Source: Bartonella apihabitans | GTDB lineage: Bacteria; Pseudomonadota; Alphaproteobacteria; Rhizobiales; Rhizobiaceae | Assembly (NCBI RefSeq): GCF_030758755.1 | Contig: NZ_CP132387.1 | Coordinates: forward strand, 1 to 64,000 | Direction of reading: 5' to 3' | DNA: 64,000 nucleotides | Shown here: one piece after another, positions 19,013 to 29,345 of the stretch | How positions within the stretch are numbered: the first letter of the stretch is position 1 | Layout of the letters: each line of letters starts with the position of its first letter | The notes under the pieces: model-generated | The model's input: only the letters and a program-made list of their open reading frames with translations | Told to the model about the DNA's origin: nothing | Databases searched by the model: none | Translations under genes and position numbers: made by a program

Positions 19013-19426
19013 ATGGCCTCACTCAAAAAAACACCCGCCCCGACAGACGTATATGTGGGTAGCCGTATAAGATTGCGGCGCAATATGCTTGGGCTCAGTC
19101 AGGAAAAGTTGGGCGAACAATTGGGGATCACCTTCCAGCAAATACAGAAATATGAAAAAGGTACCAACCGCGTTGGTGCGAGCCGTCTTCAGGCTATTTC
19201 CGAAATTCTGGACGTACCGGTATCCTATTTTTTTGAAGAGGCTCCCGGTTCCCGTTCGGCAGAAGGGTTTCGCGAAGACGATAATAATTTTATGGACTTT
19301 TGTTCAAGTAACGAAGGTATTCAGCTTCTTCGTGCGTTTACCAATATAAAAGATCCGAAAGTTCGTCGTAAGATTATCGATTTGGCAAAGGCTCTATCCG
19401 AAGACGAAACTCTTAATCAGCTTTAA
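19013..19426 (+). CDS. Xre-family helix-turn-helix regulator next to metK
   Basis: A 137-residue DNA-binding protein with an HTH_3 domain at about residues 17-72 (RIRLRRNMLGLSQEKLGEQL, FQQIQKYEKGTNRVGASRL) and an alpha-helical C-terminus. It resembles the small Xre regulators conserved in this spot, between lnt and metK, across Hyphomicrobiales. The target is unknown to me. The conserved link to metK suggests, without proving, a role in methionine/SAM metabolism or in its own operon. Confidence 0.9.
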   Translation: MASLKKTPAPTDVYVGSRIRLRRNMLGLSQEKLGEQLGITFQQIQKYEKGTNRVGASRLQAISEILDVPVSYFFEEAPGSRSAEGFREDDNNFMDFCSSNEGIQLLRAFTNIKDPKVRRKIIDLAKALSEDETLNQL

Positions 19427-19651
19427 ATGTTTTTGAAAATTGATTTAGGAAACGTAGAATCGTTTTTGTTTTTAAATTTTATTATTGATTTTGCTTGCTG
19501 CTTTTTTCTCCATTTTGCTGGATAAAAGCTTGATCAGACACTGAATGATGTCGGGATATTGTGTGTCGAGTGCGTTTATCACATTTATTTCGTTCTCTTG
19601 ACCAAAACGGCATTGACGCAATTCAACAAGCTTGGCAAATAAAGCAACTGT

Positions 19652-19689
19652 CGTTTTTCTTTCCGGAGAGTCCGGAACGAAAGTAAACG
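19652..19689 (+). promoter_or_regulatory. Structured leader directly upstream of metK
   Basis: Several nested pairings lie just before the metK ribosome site. A perfect TTCCGGA/TCCGGAA hairpin (19661-19667 with 19671-19677) competes with a longer fold of CGTTT/AAACG (19652-19656 with 19685-19689) plus CTTTC/GAAAG (19659-19663 with 19679-19683). The ribosome site AGAGGGG starts about 12 bases later and can itself pair (GGG with CCC) up to the GTG. A SAM-responsive leader would fit a metK gene, but the sequence does not match a riboswitch class I can name. Confidence 0.4.
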
Positions 19690-19712
19690 TCGTCTTTCTA
19701 GAGGGGTTTCCC

Positions 19713-20978
19713 GTGTCTCATCAGAATTATCTTTTTACCAGCGAATCGGTATCGGAAGGTCATCCCGACAAAGTTTGTGACCGCATTTCAGATGAAATTG
19801 TTGATATGATCTACAAAGAAGCAGCCAAATCGGGTGTTGACCCGTGGTCCGTCCGGGTTGCTTGTGAAACTTTGGCTACGACCAATCGCGTTGTTATCGC
19901 CGGTGAGGTTCGTGTGCCCGATACACTTTTGAAAAAAGATAAAAATGGCAAACTTGTTCATGACAAAAAAGGAAATCCGGTTATCAATCCGTCGCGTTTC
20001 CGTTCGGCCGCACGTCGCGCCATCCGTGCTATCGGTTATGAACAGGAAGGTTTCCACTGGAAGACAGTGAAGATCGATGTTTTGTTACATTCCCAATCCG
20101 CCGATATTGCTCAAGGCGTGGATAATGCTTCCGACCGTCAGGGCGAAGAAGGTGCGGGAGATCAGGGGATCATGTTCGGTTATGCCTGCCGCGAAACACC
20201 AGATCTGATGCCGGCACCAATCTATTATGCCCATAAAATTCTCGAGACGCTTTCGATTGCGCGCCATCTTGATGAAGGCGAAGCAAGCAAGCTTGGACCG
20301 GATGCTAAAAGTCAGGTTACAGTCCGTTATGAAAACGATAAACCTGTGGAAGTCGTCTCCATTGTTCTTTCAACCCAGCACACTGATCCCGCATGGGATT
20401 CAAAGAAGGTGCGCTCGGTTGTCGAGCCTTACATCCGCCAGGCATTGAGCGATATAAAAATCGCCGATAATTGTAACTGGTACATCAACCCGACAGGAAA
20501 ATTCGTTATTGGCGGGCCTGACGGAGATGCGGGCCTTACAGGCCGTAAAATTATTGTCGATACTTATGGTGGTGCTGCTCCTCATGGCGGTGGTGCATTC
20601 TCCGGTAAAGATACCACAAAAGTAGATCGTTCCGCCGCTTATGCAGCCCGCTATCTTGCCAAAAATGTTGTTGCCGCAGGGCTTGCCGATCGCTGCACAA
20701 TCCAGCTTTCATATGCAATCGGTGTGGCTCAACCTCTTTCGATCTATGTCAATTTGCATGGCACAGGTAAAGTTGATGAAAGTGCTGTCGAGGCAGCTAT
20801 TCGCAATGTTATGGATTTGTCGCCGTCGGGAATTCGCAAACATCTCGAGCTTAACAAGGCAATTTACGCAAAAACATCGGCTTACGGGCATTTTGGCCGC
20901 AAACCCGGACGCGATGGTTCGTTCTCGTGGGAGCGGACAAATCTCGTCAAAGCGCTGAAAGACGCGATCAAGGCGTAA
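19713..20978 (+). CDS. metK: S-adenosylmethionine synthetase
   Basis: MetK makes S-adenosylmethionine from methionine and ATP. The start is a GTG at 19713 behind AGAGGGG, giving the usual start into [19 protein letters not shown]; upstream in-frame codons are not family-like. Signature motifs are [12 protein letters not shown] and GGGAFSGKD. The 421-residue protein carries a short Lys/Asn-rich insert (about residues 70-90, [14 protein letters not shown]), as in other rhizobial MetK. The stop overlaps the trmB start (TAATG), so the methyl-donor enzyme and a SAM-dependent tRNA methylase are translationally coupled. Confidence 0.97.
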   Translation: MSHQNYLFTSESVSEGHPDKVCDRISDEIVDMIYKEAAKSGVDPWSVRVACETLATTNRVVIAGEVRVPDTLLKKDKNGKLVHDKKGNPVINPSRFRSAARRAIRAIGYEQEGFHWKTVKIDVLLHSQSADIAQGVDNASDRQGEEGAGDQGIMFGYACRETPDLMPAPIYYAHKILETLSIARHLDEGEASKLGPDAKSQVTVRYENDKPVEVVSIVLSTQHTDPAWDSKKVRSVVEPYIRQALSDIKIADNCNWYINPTGKFVIGGPDGDAGLTGRKIIVDTYGGAAPHGGGAFSGKDTTKVDRSAAYAARYLAKNVVAAGLADRCTIQLSYAIGVAQPLSIYVNLHGTGKVDESAVEAAIRNVMDLSPSGIRKHLELNKAIYAKTSAYGHFGRKPGRDGSFSWERTNLVKALKDAIKA

Positions 20979-21697
20979 TGAGCGAGCATAAAGAAAGGGC
21001 AAGTGAAGCTTTTTTCGGGCGTCGCCGTGGCAAGACATTGCGTGCGGGTCAGACCAGACGCGAAGAAACTTTACTTCCCCTTCTTAAAGTGGATTTGAAC
21101 AAGCCTGCACCTGAAAGACTTGCCGACTTATTCGCTAGGTCCGGTGATACAAAAAACGGTTGCGAAAATATACGCATTGAAATCGGTTTTGGTGGCGGAG
21201 AACATCTTGTTCATGAAATGGACAGATTTCCACAAACAGGCTTTATCGGTGTGGAGCCATTCATCAATGGAATGGCCAAAATGCTTGCAGCCTTGGAAGG
21301 GCATGAGCAGAGGCTGCAACACATCCGGCTTTATGACGATGATGCGACCAGATTGCTCGACTGGCTACCGGAATCATCAATTGCCGGAATAGATCTTTTT
21401 TATCCGGATCCGTGGCCCAAAAAGAAACATTGGAAGCGCCGCTTTGTGAATTTGAAAAATTTGAACCGCTTTGCACGTGTTTTAAAACCGGGGGCGAAAT
21501 TCCGGTTTGCTTCCGATATTGATACTTATGTGAATTGGACATTGTTTTATTGCATGCACCATCCGGATTTTTATTGGGCAGCCAATGGTTCGAAGGACTG
21601 GAAAACACCTTTTGAAGCCTGGCCGGGAACGCGCTATGAAGAAAAAGCATTGCGGGAAGGGCGCACCCCCGCTTATCTCACATTTGTCAGAAAATAG
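20978..21697 (+). CDS. trmB: tRNA (guanine-N7)-methyltransferase
   Basis: TrmB methylates G46 in the tRNA variable loop using SAM. The 239-residue protein has the SAM-binding segment [28 protein letters not shown] and the TrmB signature [17 protein letters not shown]. The C-terminus ends with the typical [20 protein letters not shown]. It starts one base inside the metK stop codon and uses that enzyme's product. Confidence 0.95.
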   Translation: MSEHKERASEAFFGRRRGKTLRAGQTRREETLLPLLKVDLNKPAPERLADLFARSGDTKNGCENIRIEIGFGGGEHLVHEMDRFPQTGFIGVEPFINGMAKMLAALEGHEQRLQHIRLYDDDATRLLDWLPESSIAGIDLFYPDPWPKKKHWKRRFVNLKNLNRFARVLKPGAKFRFASDIDTYVNWTLFYCMHHPDFYWAANGSKDWKTPFEAWPGTRYEEKALREGRTPAYLTFVRK

Positions 21698-21766
21698 CGG
21701 CTACTTTAGAGGATTGTTATCGGACAGGTTTTTCCAGAATTGTTTTGGCATGCCGTAATGTTGTAC

Positions 21767-21794
21767 TTGAAAAAACAATTATCGAGTGTATAGT
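21767..21794 (+). promoter_or_regulatory. Candidate sigma-70 promoter for the rimP-nusA-infB operon
   Basis: TTGAAA (21767-21772), a 16-bp spacer and TATAGT (21789-21794) match a housekeeping promoter. It lies about 100 bp before rimP. Transcription should start near 21801, shortly before a terminator-like hairpin. Confidence 0.6.
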
Positions 21795-21820
21795 ATAGAA
21801 AATTCTTGATCATTTGATGA

Positions 21821-21850
21821 AGAGTGGGTTTTCCGAGCCCGCTCTTTTTT
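21821..21850 (+). terminator. Terminator-like hairpin in the rimP leader (possible attenuator)
   Basis: Stem AGAGTGGG (21821-21828) pairs with CCCGCTCT (21838-21845, one G-T pair), and a run of T follows to 21850. It lies after the candidate promoter and 40 bp before rimP, and more than 120 bp beyond the trmB stop. It would cut the rimP transcript at about 50 nt unless read through. The same hairpin could instead end trmB transcription. Confidence 0.7.
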
Positions 21851-21890
21851 GTTACCAAAATGATCTGTTTGATATTTGGAATAGATAGGC

Positions 21891-22583
21891 ATGAGCGAGA
21901 GCGGACAGGCAGTTGATTTGGACGAACCGCGCCTTTTTGAAGAAAAAGGCGTTGAGGCACGCGTGGTTGCAATTGTTGCACCGGTGCTAAAACCTCTTGG
22001 CTATCGGATTGTCAGAGTGCGGTTGTCAGGTCTCAACGGTCTTACTTTGCAAATCATGGCCGAGCGGGGTGATGGTACAATGACCATCAAGGATTGTGAG
22101 GAAGTGAGCAGCATTGTCTCACCTATTCTTGATGTGGAAGACATCATCGAACGGAAATATCATCTTGAAATTTCTTCACCCGGAATTGATCGTCCCTTGG
22201 TCAGAAAATCCGATTTTTCGCGTTGGCAAGGTCATATTGCAAAAATCGAAACGTCAATAATGATTGATGGGCGAAAGAAATTTCGCGGGACAATTAGCGA
22301 TGTTGATGACGATGGATTCGTTATCAATACCGACAAGGCAGCCTATGGCGAAGCTTTGGCCGTGCAACTTCCGTTTACCGATATTGCCGATGCGCATCTG
22401 GTTTTGACCGACGATCTGATCCGTGATGCACTGGCAAAAGACAAGGCATTGCGCCAGCAGCTTATTCCGGATGATGACCTCGGGTCCGATAAGGATTCTG
22501 AAAAAGCGGATAATTCGGGCAAGGCACAAAAGAATTTGAAGGGCGGGGACAATCGAAAAAAGTCCAAGCCGGAAAAGAAATAA
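21891..22583 (+). CDS. rimP: Ribosome maturation factor RimP
   Basis: RimP assists late 30S subunit assembly and is usually encoded just before nusA. The 230-residue protein has the N-terminal RimP domain ([21 protein letters not shown] region) and the C-terminal SH3-like domain. It then carries a Lys/Asp-rich disordered tail (about 195-230) that makes it longer than E. coli RimP. It is the first gene of rimP-nusA-ylxR-infB-rbfA-truB. Confidence 0.94.
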   Translation: MSESGQAVDLDEPRLFEEKGVEARVVAIVAPVLKPLGYRIVRVRLSGLNGLTLQIMAERGDGTMTIKDCEEVSSIVSPILDVEDIIERKYHLEISSPGIDRPLVRKSDFSRWQGHIAKIETSIMIDGRKKFRGTISDVDDDGFVINTDKAAYGEALAVQLPFTDIADAHLVLTDDLIRDALAKDKALRQQLIPDDDLGSDKDSEKADNSGKAQKNLKGGDNRKKSKPEKK

Positions 22584-22625
22584 TTTAATCGATGCCGTGA
22601 AGCGGCACTAAAAAGGAGAGAATCA

Positions 22626-24269
22626 ATGGCTATAAGCGCTAATAGGCTTGAACTTCTGCAAATTGCAGATGCCGTAGCCCGCGAAAAGTCGATTGACCGT
22701 GAAATCGTTATTTCTGCCATGGCTGATGCCATCCAGAAAGCTGCCCGGTCACGCTATGGTCAGGAAACCAATATCCGTGCAGATATCAATTCCAAAACTG
22801 GCGAAATCAAGTTGCAGCGTTTGCTGGAAGTGGTCGACACGGTTGACGATTACGCAACACAGATTTCTCTGGAAGATGCAAAAAAACGCAAACCCGATGC
22901 AGAAATTGGTGACTTTCTGTCGGATCCGCTACCGCCAATGGAATTCGGGCGCATTGCTGCCCAGTCGGCCAAGCAGGTCATCGTCCAGAAAGTGCGCGAG
23001 GCAGAACGCGATCACCAATATGAAGAATATAAGGACAAGGTTGGCGAGATCGTTTCCGGCACCGTTAAACGCGTAGAATATGGCAATGTCATTGTCGATC
23101 TGGGGCGTGGTGAGGCAATTGTCCGCCGTGACGAACTCATCCCGCGCGAGTCGTTCCGTTATGGCGATCGTATTCGCGCCTATGTCTATGATGTCCGGCG
23201 TGAACAACGCGGGCCGCAAATTTTCCTTTCGCGTACCCATCCGCAATTTATGGCCAAACTTTTCACCATGGAAGTTCCGGAAATTTATGACGGCATTATC
23301 GAGATCAAGTCGGTTGCCCGTGATCCCGGTTCTCGTGCGAAGATTGCTGTCGTCTCTCGCGATGGCTCGATTGATCCGGTTGGCGCCTGCGTTGGTATGC
23401 GTGGTAGCCGCGTTCAGGCTGTTGTCAACGAGCTTCAGGGCGAGAAGATTGATATTATTCCCTGGTCTCCCGATGCAGCAACATTTATCGTCAATGCATT
23501 GCAGCCGGCAGAAGTTGCCAAAGTGGTTCTTGACGAAGATGCAGAACGTATCGAAGTTGTTGTGCCTGATGACCAGCTCAGCCTTGCAATCGGGCGGCGT
23601 GGTCAAAATGTCCGGCTTGCTTCGCAGTTGACGGGCTGGGATATCGATATTCTCACTGAACAGGAAGAATCCGAAAATCGTCAGAAAGAGTTTGCAAAAC
23701 GCAGCAAATTGTTCATGGAAGCTCTGGATGTTGACGAGATGGTCGCACAGGTTCTTGCTTCCGAAGGCTTTGCCTCTATCGAAGAAATTGCCTATGTCGA
23801 TCCGGACGAAATCAGCTCGATCGAAGGCTTTGACGAAGAAACCGCTTCCGAAATTCAGCAGCGTGCCAAAGATTATATCGACAAGCAGGAAGCCGAACTC
23901 GACAAGAAACGTAAAAAACTCGGTGTTTCCGATGAATTGCGTGAATTGCCGGGCATGACAACCGCGATGATGGTTGCCGTCGGTGAGGATGGCGTCAAGA
24001 CAATCGAAGACTTTGCCGGTTATGCGGTTGATGATCTTGCCGGTTGGCGCGAACGTAAGGATGGTGAAACACAGAATTTTGCCGGTGTTTTGACACCATT
24101 TGATATCAGCCGCGCCGATGCCGAGGCTATGGTTGTTGCTGCCCGCCTGAAAGCTGGCTGGATGACAGAAGAAGATATTCATCACGATCAGGAACAGGCA
24201 GAAGAAGAACAGGCAGAAACACCGCTAGACGCCGAAAAAACTGCAGAAACAGAAACGCCGGCTGAATAG
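22626..24269 (+). CDS. nusA: Transcription termination/antitermination factor NusA
   Basis: NusA binds RNA polymerase and modulates pausing, termination and antitermination. Its 547 residues show the N-terminal polymerase-binding domain, an S1 domain (VGEIVSGTVKRVEYGNVIVDL), and KH domains with VGACVGMRGSRVQAVVNELQ and SLAIGRRGQNVRLASQL. Two helix-hairpin repeat regions and an acidic Glu-rich tail follow. An AAAGGAGAG site precedes the ATG. It may act on the terminator-like hairpin in its own operon leader, which is inference. Confidence 0.97.
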   Translation: MAISANRLELLQIADAVAREKSIDREIVISAMADAIQKAARSRYGQETNIRADINSKTGEIKLQRLLEVVDTVDDYATQISLEDAKKRKPDAEIGDFLSDPLPPMEFGRIAAQSAKQVIVQKVREAERDHQYEEYKDKVGEIVSGTVKRVEYGNVIVDLGRGEAIVRRDELIPRESFRYGDRIRAYVYDVRREQRGPQIFLSRTHPQFMAKLFTMEVPEIYDGIIEIKSVARDPGSRAKIAVVSRDGSIDPVGACVGMRGSRVQAVVNELQGEKIDIIPWSPDAATFIVNALQPAEVAKVVLDEDAERIEVVVPDDQLSLAIGRRGQNVRLASQLTGWDIDILTEQEESENRQKEFAKRSKLFMEALDVDEMVAQVLASEGFASIEEIAYVDPDEISSIEGFDEETASEIQQRAKDYIDKQEAELDKKRKKLGVSDELRELPGMTTAMMVAVGEDGVKTIEDFAGYAVDDLAGWRERKDGETQNFAGVLTPFDISRADAEAMVVAARLKAGWMTEEDIHHDQEQAEEEQAETPLDAEKTAETETPAE

Positions 24270-24286
24270 GAAAGACGGGCTGATTG

Positions 24287-24877
24287 ATGAATGACCGTAC
24301 ATGTATCCTGACAAGAAAAAGTGGTGAGGCGCAAGAGCTTATCCGCTTTGTTGCCGGACCGGACGGTCATCTTGTGCCCGATATAAAAGCCAACTTGCCG
24401 GGGCGGGGAGCATGGATTTCCGCCTCCCGATCTGTCCTTGAAGACGCAATCAGGCGCAAGGCTTTTACACATAGCCTGAAGACTGATATTATCGTGGATC
24501 AGGGGCTTGTCGAACTTGTAGACAGACTGCTGGTTAAGGCGGCACTCGGTCGTCTTGCTTTGGCTCGAAAGGCCGGTGCAGTTGTGACCGGTGCGACCAA
24601 GGTCGAACAGGCAATACGTTCAGGTGAAGCATGTCTTGTTTTACACTCGAAAGAAGCCGCTTTTGATGGTAAACGCAAGATCGAACAGGCAATCTACTCG
24701 GTCAAACGACCGGATAAACCAGACATTCCGGTTGTAACTTTATTCAACAGTGATGAAATGGGTGTGGCTTTTGGTGATAATCCTGTGGTACATGCTGCAT
24801 TATTGAATTCGAAGCTTGCACAGGGATTCATGAAAACGGTGCAAAAACTTGTCGCCTACCGCGATGGTAAGCACTAG
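24287..24877 (+). CDS. RNA-binding protein: YlxR (DUF448) domain plus L7Ae-like domain
   Basis: The 196-residue protein combines an N-terminal YlxR domain (TCILTRKSGE, RFVAGPDG, GRGAWISAS) with a C-terminal ribosomal L7Ae-like region (about 85-190, GRLALARKAGAVVTGATKVEQAI). This fusion is common in alphaproteobacteria between nusA and infB. The ATG at 24287 was chosen over the adjacent TTG at 24284. Its role in transcription/translation coupling is suggested by position and family only. Confidence 0.9.
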   Translation: MNDRTCILTRKSGEAQELIRFVAGPDGHLVPDIKANLPGRGAWISASRSVLEDAIRRKAFTHSLKTDIIVDQGLVELVDRLLVKAALGRLALARKAGAVVTGATKVEQAIRSGEACLVLHSKEAAFDGKRKIEQAIYSVKRPDKPDIPVVTLFNSDEMGVAFGDNPVVHAALLNSKLAQGFMKTVQKLVAYRDGKH

Positions 24878-24916
24878 GCCGGAAAAGAAGACGGTAGAAG
24901 CCGTGAAGGAAACGGA

Positions 24917-27550
24917 ATGACGGAAAACAATAACGACAAGAAAACAGCCAAGAAAACGCTGACCTTAAAACGCCCCGGGGTTGAAACCAGCACAGTCAAG
25001 CAGAATTTCAGCCATGGTCGCACAAAGGCGGTCGTTGTCGAAACGAAACGGCGAAAAATCACCCGTCCGGATGAAAAGGTGGAAGTCAAGCACGTTGTGA
25101 CCAAGCCGCGCGTTGCCCAGACAACAAGGCCGCATATTGAAACGCCGCCGAAAGTTTCCGCTCAACACCCTCATAGCAACCTTTCATCGGCTGAAATGGA
25201 AGCACGTATGCGGGCGTTAGAGGAAGCACGGCTTCACGCTGAAGAAGAGCATAAGCGCGAAGAAGAAGAACATAAACGCGCCGCAGAAGAAGCGAAACGT
25301 CGTCAGGCAGAAGAAGCCAAACGTGCCAAAGAGCGCGAAGAACTGTTGCGCAAACAGGCTGAAGAAGACGCCAAAGCCCGCGCTGCCCACGAGGCTGAAA
25401 AGGCTGAAGGGCACAAGCCCGAAGTTAAAAAGCACGAAGTTCATAAGGTCAAAGAAGGTTATCGTCCAAAGACCGATAAACAGGCAGCCAATCGCCCGAT
25501 TGAACTTGATATTGCGCCCGTTACCAAACAACGCGCAGCCGCTCCTGTCACAAAACGCAATATAGTCGATGATGACGAGGATGATCGTCGTTCACGTCGT
25601 GGCGGTGGTAATAAATCCGAAGTGCGCGCTCCCAAAGCAGTGAAAGGCGGCGATGAACGTCGCCGCAGCAAACTGACATTGAATAGTGCACTTGACGAGG
25701 AAGGCAATTCGCGCGGCCGCTCGATGGCGGCTATGCGTCGGCGTCAGGAAAAATTCAAACGCTCGCAAATTCAGGAACCGCGTGAAAAGATTTCTCGCGA
25801 GGTAACAATTCCTGAAACCATTACCATTCAGGAACTCGCCCAACGTATGACCGAACGCTCTGTCGACGTCATCAAATATCTGATGAAACAGGGGCAGATG
25901 TTGAAACCCGGTGATGTCATTGATGCCGATATGGCGCAATTGATTGCCGAAGAATTCGGCCACACGGTAAAACGCGTTGCAGAATCGGATGTTGAAGAAG
26001 GTCTCTTCAATGTTCCGGATGATCCGGCAAAATTGAAACCGCGTCCACCGGTCGTTACCATTATGGGGCACGTTGACCATGGCAAGACATCGCTTCTTGA
26101 TGCCATCCGCCACGCCAATGTTGTTGCCGGTGAAGCGGGTGGTATCACCCAGCATATCGGTGCCTATCAGGTGGAACAAAAGGGGCAGAAGATAACATTT
26201 ATCGATACACCGGGACACGCTGCCTTTACGGCGATGCGTGCCCGTGGTGCGCAGGTGACCGATATTGCGGTTCTGGTTGTTGCAGCCGACGACAGTGTCA
26301 TGCCGCAAACGATTGAATCCATTCACCATGCAAAAGCTGCCGGTGTACCGATTATTGTTGCCATCAACAAGATTGATAAACCGGCTGCCGATCCGCAAAA
26401 GGTCAGAACCGAGCTGTTGCAACATGAAGTGTTTGTCGAAAGCATGGGTGGTGACACACTGGAAGTCGAGGTTTCGGCTAAAACCGGCAAGAATATCGAC
26501 AAGCTTCTTGAAGCAATTCTGTTGCAGGCGGAAATTCTCGACTTGAAAGCCGATCCTGATCGTACTGCCGAAGGTGTTGTTATCGAAGCGCAGCTTGATC
26601 GCGGTCGCGGTGCTGTTGCAACGGTTCTCATCCAGAAGGGTACATTGCATCCTTCCGATATTATCGTTGCCGGTAACGAGTGGGGTCGTGTTCGTGCCCT
26701 TATCAATGATCGTGGTGCCCATATCAAAGCGGCAACCCCGTCAATGCCGGTCGAAGTTCTCGGTATGCAAGGCACACCGCAGGCCGGTGACCGTTTTGCA
26801 GTTGTTGCCAATGAAGCGCAGGCCCGCGAGATTGCCGAATATCGTCAACGTCTTGCCCGCGAGAAGGCGGTTGCACGGCAGGCGGGCTCGCGTGGTTCGC
26901 TTGAACAGATGATGAACCGGATGCAGACAAGCGGCATGAAAGAATTTCCGCTGGTCATCAAAGGGGATGTTCAGGGTTCTGTAGAAGCCATTACCTCAGC
27001 TCTTGAAAAACTCGGTAATGACGAAGTACGCGCCCATATTGTCCATGCCGCTCCCGGTGGTATTACGGAAAGTGATGTATCATTGGCTGCGGCATCCAAT
27101 GCCGCCATTATCGGCTTCAATGTTCGTGCCAATAGTCAGGCACGTGATGCAGCCGAAGCCCAAGGCATCGAAATTCGTTACTACAATATCATTTATGATC
27201 TTGTTGACGATGTGAAGGCAGCAATGTCGGGCATGTTGACGCCTGAACGGCGCGAAACATTCCTTGGCAATGCCGAGATTATCGAAGTCTTCAACATTTC
27301 CAAAGTCGGAAAGGTTGCAGGTTGCCGTGTTACCGAAGGCAAGATGGAGCGCGGCGAGGGTGTACGCCTTATCCGTGATCATGTTGTTGTCCATGAAGGC
27401 AAGCTCAAGACCTTGAAACGCTTCAAAGACGAGGTTGCCGAAGTTCCTGCCGGTCAGGAATGCGGTATGGCCTTCGAGAATTACGATGATATTCGTGTTG
27501 GAGATATTATCGAAGCGTTCCGCGTTGAAACCATTAAACGCTCGCTCTAA
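24917..27550 (+). CDS. infB: Translation initiation factor IF-2
   Basis: IF-2 is the GTPase that brings initiator tRNA to the 30S subunit and promotes subunit joining. The 877-residue protein has a long charged N-terminal region (about 90-180) of Glu/Ala/Lys/Arg repeats that is probably helical. The IF2_N domain, the G domain ([27 protein letters not shown]) and domains II-IV follow to the C-terminus. The ribosome site AAGGAAACGGA lies immediately before ATG. It is intact, so the reading frame is sound across 2.6 kb. Confidence 0.98.
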   Translation: MTENNNDKKTAKKTLTLKRPGVETSTVKQNFSHGRTKAVVVETKRRKITRPDEKVEVKHVVTKPRVAQTTRPHIETPPKVSAQHPHSNLSSAEMEARMRALEEARLHAEEEHKREEEEHKRAAEEAKRRQAEEAKRAKEREELLRKQAEEDAKARAAHEAEKAEGHKPEVKKHEVHKVKEGYRPKTDKQAANRPIELDIAPVTKQRAAAPVTKRNIVDDDEDDRRSRRGGGNKSEVRAPKAVKGGDERRRSKLTLNSALDEEGNSRGRSMAAMRRRQEKFKRSQIQEPREKISREVTIPETITIQELAQRMTERSVDVIKYLMKQGQMLKPGDVIDADMAQLIAEEFGHTVKRVAESDVEEGLFNVPDDPAKLKPRPPVVTIMGHVDHGKTSLLDAIRHANVVAGEAGGITQHIGAYQVEQKGQKITFIDTPGHAAFTAMRARGAQVTDIAVLVVAADDSVMPQTIESIHHAKAAGVPIIVAINKIDKPAADPQKVRTELLQHEVFVESMGGDTLEVEVSAKTGKNIDKLLEAILLQAEILDLKADPDRTAEGVVIEAQLDRGRGAVATVLIQKGTLHPSDIIVAGNEWGRVRALINDRGAHIKAATPSMPVEVLGMQGTPQAGDRFAVVANEAQAREIAEYRQRLAREKAVARQAGSRGSLEQMMNRMQTSGMKEFPLVIKGDVQGSVEAITSALEKLGNDEVRAHIVHAAPGGITESDVSLAAASNAAIIGFNVRANSQARDAAEAQGIEIRYYNIIYDLVDDVKAAMSGMLTPERRETFLGNAEIIEVFNISKVGKVAGCRVTEGKMERGEGVRLIRDHVVVHEGKLKTLKRFKDEVAEVPAGQECGMAFENYDDIRVGDIIEAFRVETIKRSL

Positions 27551-27560
27551 TTCAACACAT

Positions 27561-27593
27561 GTTTGGCCATATTATTGAATGATATGGCCAAAC
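27561..27593 (+). repeat. Perfect 12-bp hairpin between infB and rbfA
   Basis: GTTTGGCCATAT (27561-27572) and ATATGGCCAAAC (27582-27593) form an uninterrupted stem with a nine-base loop, 11 bases after the infB stop. No T-run follows, so it is not a classical terminator. It could be a processing site or mRNA stabiliser between infB and rbfA. Confidence 0.7.
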
Positions 27594-27735
27594 GGAAAAT
27601 CCCGTCTGATGAACGAAAGTCGCGCCGGTTTTCAAGCGGTGGTTGACCGCTTTATTCTGTTGCGAATTGATCGTTTTGAAAGATTTCGGAATATCAATCA
27701 ACAAATATGTGCCTGAAAAATCAAAGGTAATAGTT

Positions 27736-28133
27736 ATGAAACATGCTGGTCCATCCCAAAGGCAATTGCGTGTCGGTGAACAGGTTCGCCATGCTCTTGC
27801 TTCCATATTCCAGCGGGGAGTTATTCTGGATCCGGTACTTGATGGTGTGGTGCTCAGTGCAACCGAGGTGAGAATGTCGCCGGATTTACGCGTTGCAACC
27901 TGTTTTGTTGCGCCCCTTGCCGATGCAGATCCGGAAGAGGTGGTAAAAGCGCTCAATCATCATGCGAGATTTATTCGTGGCGAATTGGTGCCGAGTTGCG
28001 GCAGTTGAGATATATGCCGGAATTCCGTTTCAAGGTGGATACGAGTTTTGACAATTTTGCAAAAATCGATGCCTTGTTGCACTCGCCGGAAGTGGCTCGC
28101 GATCTTCATCACGATGACGAGGAAAAGGAATAG
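27736..28133 (+). pseudogene. rbfA: rbfA, ribosome-binding factor A, broken by a one-base frameshift
   Basis: RbfA is a small KH-like factor for 30S maturation. Frame one starts at ATG 27736 behind AAAGGTAATAG and runs [20 protein letters not shown] to FIRGELVP, then hits a premature stop near 28008. The remaining C-terminal part ([22 protein letters not shown], ending DDEEKE) continues in the next frame to the TAG at 28131. One added base near 27990-27995 restores a 132-residue protein of normal size. truB begins six bases later, the standard order. Confidence 0.9.
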
Positions 28134-28139
28134 AATTTT

Positions 28140-29102
28140 ATGGCGCGTCAGCGAAAGAAAAAGGGCCGTCCGGTTTCGGGTTGGGTGATTCTCGATAAGC
28201 CTGAGGGTATGGGGTCGACCGAGGCCGTTTCAAAAATCAAATGGCTGTTTCAGGCTGAAAAAGCCGGTCACGCCGGAACACTTGACCCGCTTGCTTCGGG
28301 CATGTTGCCAATTGCCTTGGGAGAAGCCACAAAAACTGTTCCCTATGTTGTCGATGGTACGAAAGTTTATCGCTTTACCGTTTCCTGGGGGGAAGAACAC
28401 AATACCGATGATATGGAAGGCGTGGTGACAAAAACGTCAAACAAGCGCCCAAGCAAAGAAGAAATATTAGCGATTTTGCCCCATTACATTGGCACAATTC
28501 TTCAAACCCCGCCGCAATTTTCCGCCATCAAGATTGATGGCAACCGTGCTTATGATCTGGCGCGGGAAGGTGAAAAAATTGAAATTCCGGCACGTGAAGT
28601 TGAAATCGATAGCCTTGAACTCGTTGACATAACTCAGGAAGGCCATGCGATTTTCGAGGTTGAATGCGGTAAAGGGACTTATGTGCGTGCTCTTGCCCGC
28701 GACATGGGAAGAGAACTCGGGTGCTATGGCTATATTGCCAATTTGCGTCGTATCGAAGTTTCGCCTTTTGTCGAAGATGATTTTGTGAGCCTTGAAGATT
28801 TGGAGGAAGCCGCGCCGGAAAGAGGCGAGGCCGACGAGAATGGCATTTTTCCGCCACGTGATTTTTCCGCACTTGACGAACTTCTGATAGAAACCGGTGC
28901 GGCACTCGAATTTCTGCCGCAATATCCGTTAAGCGACGAGCAGGCTTATCGTGTGCGAATGGGAAACCCTATTTTAATGCGTGGACGAGATGCCCCCGTT
29001 GACGAAGATGAGGTTTGTGCGACGTATAAGGGTAAATTATTGGCAATTGGCATGATCGAAAAAGGCCAGTTCAAGCCCAAGCGCGTTTTCACAATCGGCT
29101 GA
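28140..29102 (+). CDS. truB: tRNA pseudouridine-55 synthase
   Basis: TruB makes pseudouridine 55 in the T-loop of tRNAs. The 320-residue protein has the catalytic motif [13 protein letters not shown] (Asp49), [15 protein letters not shown] and the thumb-side motif [14 protein letters not shown], and it ends with a PUA-like domain. It starts six bases after rbfA. It is intact and of normal length. Confidence 0.96.
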   Translation: MARQRKKKGRPVSGWVILDKPEGMGSTEAVSKIKWLFQAEKAGHAGTLDPLASGMLPIALGEATKTVPYVVDGTKVYRFTVSWGEEHNTDDMEGVVTKTSNKRPSKEEILAILPHYIGTILQTPPQFSAIKIDGNRAYDLAREGEKIEIPAREVEIDSLELVDITQEGHAIFEVECGKGTYVRALARDMGRELGCYGYIANLRRIEVSPFVEDDFVSLEDLEEAAPERGEADENGIFPPRDFSALDELLIETGAALEFLPQYPLSDEQAYRVRMGNPILMRGRDAPVDEDEVCATYKGKLLAIGMIEKGQFKPKRVFTIG

Positions 29103-29345
29103 TTCGAGGATAAAATCAAAAGCCTGAAGAACGGTGTTTCCTTTGTTTTATTCAATGAGGTTTTATCGATAAGCTGGCTTTTCCAAGCGAAGTTAACCGA
29201 TTTTGTCTGGGGCGGTGAATAGCGATTATCCTGCTCGTTGCAAGTCGTACACTCGAGTTTGTCATAACTTCAGATAGTTCGGTTATATGTCACTTGAGCC
29301 GCTTATTGTGAAGCGCGGTTACCTATTTTTTTGCCGGATATCAGC

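Noticed and set aside
22929-24185. Reverse-strand open frame of 418 codons inside nusA
   Set aside because: It is antisense to an intact, conserved nusA; codon bias of the real gene creates it.
25592-26722. Reverse-strand open frame of 376 codons inside infB
   Set aside because: Antisense to conserved IF-2 domains, with no ribosome site or recognisable fold.
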